From Rhodospirillaceae bacterium (lineage in GTDB: Bacteria > Pseudomonadota > Alphaproteobacteria > UBA828): 9,841 nucleotides of DNA. Below the pieces are notes generated by a model that had not been told where the DNA came from, did no database searches, and saw only the letters and a program-made list of their open reading frames with translations. The DNA lies in contig JAPPKP010000434.1 of the NCBI GenBank assembly GCA_028819955.1, forward strand, positions 1-9,841. The letters are read 5' to 3'. The position numbers were made by a program, and so were the translations under genes. Below, piece by piece: positions 7,784-9,841 of the stretch (its first letter is position 1; each line of letters starts with the position of its first letter).

Positions 7784-9181
7784 GTGAATGTACATACGAT
7801 CCCGGGGGCGACAGCCGTTCAAGAGCGGCCGCACGCGAACCGTCCGCGCGATCTAGAGAGTTCCGCGCAATCGGTCGGAAAGTTCAAGGCGCTGACCCGG
7901 AGAAATCTCGATTCGATTTCTCAGTACGGAAGCGTCACCGACGACGACTTGTTCGCCATGAAAGTCGTCAGCGCCGTGCTGCCGTTCCGCACCAACCGCT
8001 ATGTGATCGAGCACCTGATCGACTGGGACCGGATCCCGGACGATCCCGTCTACCGGCTGGTGTTCCCGCAGCGGGGAATGCTGGAAGCCGGCGACTTCAG
8101 CCGGATCGCCGATCTCATGACCCGCGACGCCACGCCGCAGGAAGTCGACAGCGCGGCCGCCGATATTCGCGCGCGCCTCAATCCGCATCCGGCCGGGCAG
8201 CGCGAGCTCAATATTCCGCAGGAAGAAGGCGAGACACTGGAAGGGCTTCAGCACAAGTATCGCGAGACGATGCTGTTCTTCCCGAGCCAGGGCCAGACCT
8301 GCCACGCCTACTGCACCTTCTGCTTCCGCTGGGCGCAATTCGTGGGCGATAAGGAGCTGAAGATCGCGTCGAAGGATGCGGTCAACATGCACCGTTATCT
8401 CGCCGACCATCCCAACATCTCGGACGTTCTGTTCACCGGCGGCGACCCGATGATCATGAAGACCCGGGTGATGGAGGGCTATCTTAGGTCCTTCATCGAC
8501 GACCCGGCGCTGGCCCATGTGCAGAACATCCGGATCGGCACCAAGGCGCTCACCTTCTGGCCGCATCGCTTCGTCCACGACGAGGATGCGGACGATCTGC
8601 TGCGGCTCTTCGAGGACCTGGTCAGCGCGGGCCGGCATATCGCGATCATGGCCCACTTCAATCACTGGCAGGAGCTCAGGACCGACGTGGTGCAGGACGC
8701 GATCCGCCGCATCCGGGATACCGGCGCGGTGATCCGGGCCCAGGCGCCGCTGCTCGCCAACATCAACAACGACCCCGACATCTGGGCGCAGATGTGGCGC
8801 GAGCAGGTGCGCCTCGGCGTCATCCCCTACTACATGTTCGTGGAGCGGGACACCGGCCCCAGGCACTACTTCGAGGTGCCGCTGGAGCGCTGCTGGGAGG
8901 TCTTCCGGGGCGCGATCGAGCAGGTCTCAGGCCTGGCGCGGACGGTCCGGGGCCCGAGCATGAGCGCGACGCCGGGCAAGGTCGAGGTGCTGGGCGTGCA
9001 GGAGGTCGCGGGCGAGAAGATCTTCGTGCTGCGCTTCCTGCAAGGGCGTGATCCCGACTGGGTCGGGCGGCCCTTCTTCGCGCGCTACGACCCGAAGGCG
9101 ACCTGGCTCGACCAGCTCGAGCCCGCCTTCGGCGAGGAGGAGTTTTTCTTCGAGGAAGGCCTGCGGGCGCGGACCGCTTAG
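7784..9181 (+). CDS. KamA-family radical SAM aminomutase-like protein, 465 aa
   Basis: Lysine 2,3-aminomutase and relatives move an amino group between C2 and C3 using a [4Fe-4S] cluster, S-adenosylmethionine and PLP. The radical SAM motif is Cys173-x3-Cys177-x2-Cys180 (CHAYCTFC), continuing FRWAQF rather than the TRRR of lysine enzymes. FTGGDPM (217-223) is the family's SAM-binding type loop. Against the clostridial enzyme as I recall it, YYMF aligns without gaps through PGK, placing Lys399 at the PLP lysine (337). Arg355 and Ser392 fall at the two aspartates (293 and 330) that bind the lysine side chain. A different substrate is therefore likely. The GTG start at 7784 follows AAGGAGG (7770-7776) with 7 nt spacing; the nearby ATG at 7788 is in another frame. 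The protein appears complete. It is divergent from the amidase and not clearly in an operon with the methyltransferase 95 bp downstream. Confidence 0.9.
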   Translation: MNVHTIPGATAVQERPHANRPRDLESSAQSVGKFKALTRRNLDSISQYGSVTDDDLFAMKVVSAVLPFRTNRYVIEHLIDWDRIPDDPVYRLVFPQRGMLEAGDFSRIADLMTRDATPQEVDSAAADIRARLNPHPAGQRELNIPQEEGETLEGLQHKYRETMLFFPSQGQTCHAYCTFCFRWAQFVGDKELKIASKDAVNMHRYLADHPNISDVLFTGGDPMIMKTRVMEGYLRSFIDDPALAHVQNIRIGTKALTFWPHRFVHDEDADDLLRLFEDLVSAGRHIAIMAHFNHWQELRTDVVQDAIRRIRDTGAVIRAQAPLLANINNDPDIWAQMWREQVRLGVIPYYMFVERDTGPRHYFEVPLERCWEVFRGAIEQVSGLARTVRGPSMSATPGKVEVLGVQEVAGEKIFVLRFLQGRDPDWVGRPFFARYDPKATWLDQLEPAFGEEEFFFEEGLRARTA

Positions 9182-9189
9182 CCCGCGCA

Positions 9190-9205
9190 CCGGGCGGCGC
9201 CCCGG
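9190..9205. terminator. Short GC hairpin after the KamA-like gene
   Basis: CCGGG (9190-9194) pairs with CCCGG (9201-9205) around a 6-nt loop, 9 bp after the stop codon. It lacks a T tract and has only a 5-bp stem, so a terminator role is weakly supported. Confidence 0.25.
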
Positions 9206-9276
9206 CGCATTCGAGACACCTCCCCCACCGCCGCGGCGTTGCGCGGCAGGCGCCCCTGCGCCACCTTGGACGCGTC

Positions 9277-9841
9277 ATGGGGTGCGCAGAAGAGAGCCGG
9301 GCGGTGCTGCGGATCGTCCTCGCGGACAATCTGGAGGTGCTGCGCGCGCTCGAGCCCGGCAGCATCGACCTGATCTACATCGACCCGCCCTTCAACACCG
9401 GGCGCACGCAGACGCGGGTTGCGCTCCGGACGGAGCGTGACGAGGCGGGCGACAGGACCGGCTTTCAGGGCCGGCGCTATCGCACCACGACGCTCGGCAC
9501 AACCGGGTACGCGGACCGCTTCGACGACTACCTGGCCTTCCTCGAGCCACGCCTGGCCGAGGCCCGCCGGGTGCTGGCCAATGCGGGCTCGCTCTTCTTC
9601 CATAGCGACTACCGCGAGGCGCACTACTGCAAGGTGCTGCTCGACGGCATCTTCGGGCGGGCGAACTTCATCAACGAGATTGTCTGGGCCTACGACTACG
9701 GCGGGCGGCCCAAGCGGCGCTGGCCGGCGAAGCACGACACCATCCTTTGGTACGCGAAGGACCCGGCCGACTACACCTTCCATCTGGACGCCGTGGACCG
9801 CATCCCCTACATGGCGCCGGCGCTGGTGGGCGCCGAGAAGG
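9277..9841 (+). CDS. Site-specific DNA methyltransferase, N6-adenine/N4-cytosine type (3' end beyond window)
   Basis: The reading frame from ATG 9277 runs 188 codons to the right edge. The catalytic motif is DPPFNTG (residues 36-42), a DPPY-type motif near the N-terminus. It is preceded by SIDLIYI and followed by a long insert and then GSLFFHSDYREAHY (about 105-118) and NEIVWAYDYGG (133-143). This order, with the catalytic motif first, is that of beta-class amino-methyltransferases, in which the SAM-binding FxGxG motif lies nearer the C-terminus, here not visible. The ATG has only a weak ribosome binding site (TTGGA, 7 nt upstream); no better in-frame ATG or GTG occurs between it and the preceding stop. 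It could be an orphan methylase or part of a restriction-modification pair, which the next sequence would decide. It has no obvious link to the catabolic genes. Confidence 0.9.
   Translation, partial: MGCAEESRAVLRIVLADNLEVLRALEPGSIDLIYIDPPFNTGRTQTRVALRTERDEAGDRTGFQGRRYRTTTLGTTGYADRFDDYLAFLEPRLAEARRVLANAGSLFFHSDYREAHYCKVLLDGIFGRANFINEIVWAYDYGGRPKRRWPAKHDTILWYAKDPADYTFHLDAVDRIPYMAPALVGAEK

Noticed and set aside
8229..9219. Extra copies of CGAGACAC, a half of the 2553-2574 dyad, near 8231 and 9212
   Set aside because: Only single half-sites of 8 bp, one inside a coding region; one or two such matches are expected by chance in about 10 kb.

Overview
The window is a G+C-rich bacterial region (about two thirds G+C by eye, with strong G/C preference at third codon positions). 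Genes start behind clear GGAGG-type ribosome binding sites and intergenic gaps are short. The protein types fit a proteobacterium, most likely an alphaproteobacterium with a large catabolic gene set. This assignment is an inference from style and gene content, because no rRNA or other marker gene is present.

Layout. On the minus strand, transcribed leftwards, are a Gfo/Idh/MocA-type oxidoreductase (3728-2760), a 79-residue protein with four cysteines resembling a zinc finger (2534-2295), and a very large hydantoinase/5-oxoprolinase-type protein (2302 to beyond the left edge). The 767 visible codons of the last gene hold a complete HyuA-like part fused in frame to the start of a HyuB-like part. 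A 22-bp dyad (2553-2574) lies just upstream of the small gene and is a good operator candidate. A 429-bp divergent spacer (3729-4157) separates this block from a plus-strand pair: a D-hydantoinase/dihydropyrimidinase with all metal ligands present (4158-5606) and a small cupin (5630-6169). An amidase-signature hydrolase on the minus strand (7645-6206) converges on the cupin, with a hairpin between them that could terminate both transcripts. An A+T-rich spacer (7646-7783) divides the amidase from a divergent plus-strand KamA-family radical SAM protein (7784-9181). The window ends inside a DNA methyltransferase gene (9277 to beyond the right edge).

How the genes may work together. Two mechanistically different cyclic-amide-opening enzymes (metal-dependent hydantoinase; ATP-dependent HyuA/HyuB type), an amidase, a cupin and an NAD(P)-dependent oxidoreductase suggest catabolism of a cyclic ureide, lactam or imide to an amino acid. 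The actual substrate cannot be read from the sequence. The KamA-like protein keeps the radical SAM cysteines and the PLP lysine but appears to have lost both aspartates that bind the lysine side chain in lysine 2,3-aminomutase. It is therefore probably an aminomutase-type enzyme for another, possibly acidic, amino acid. The methyltransferase looks unrelated to the catabolic genes.
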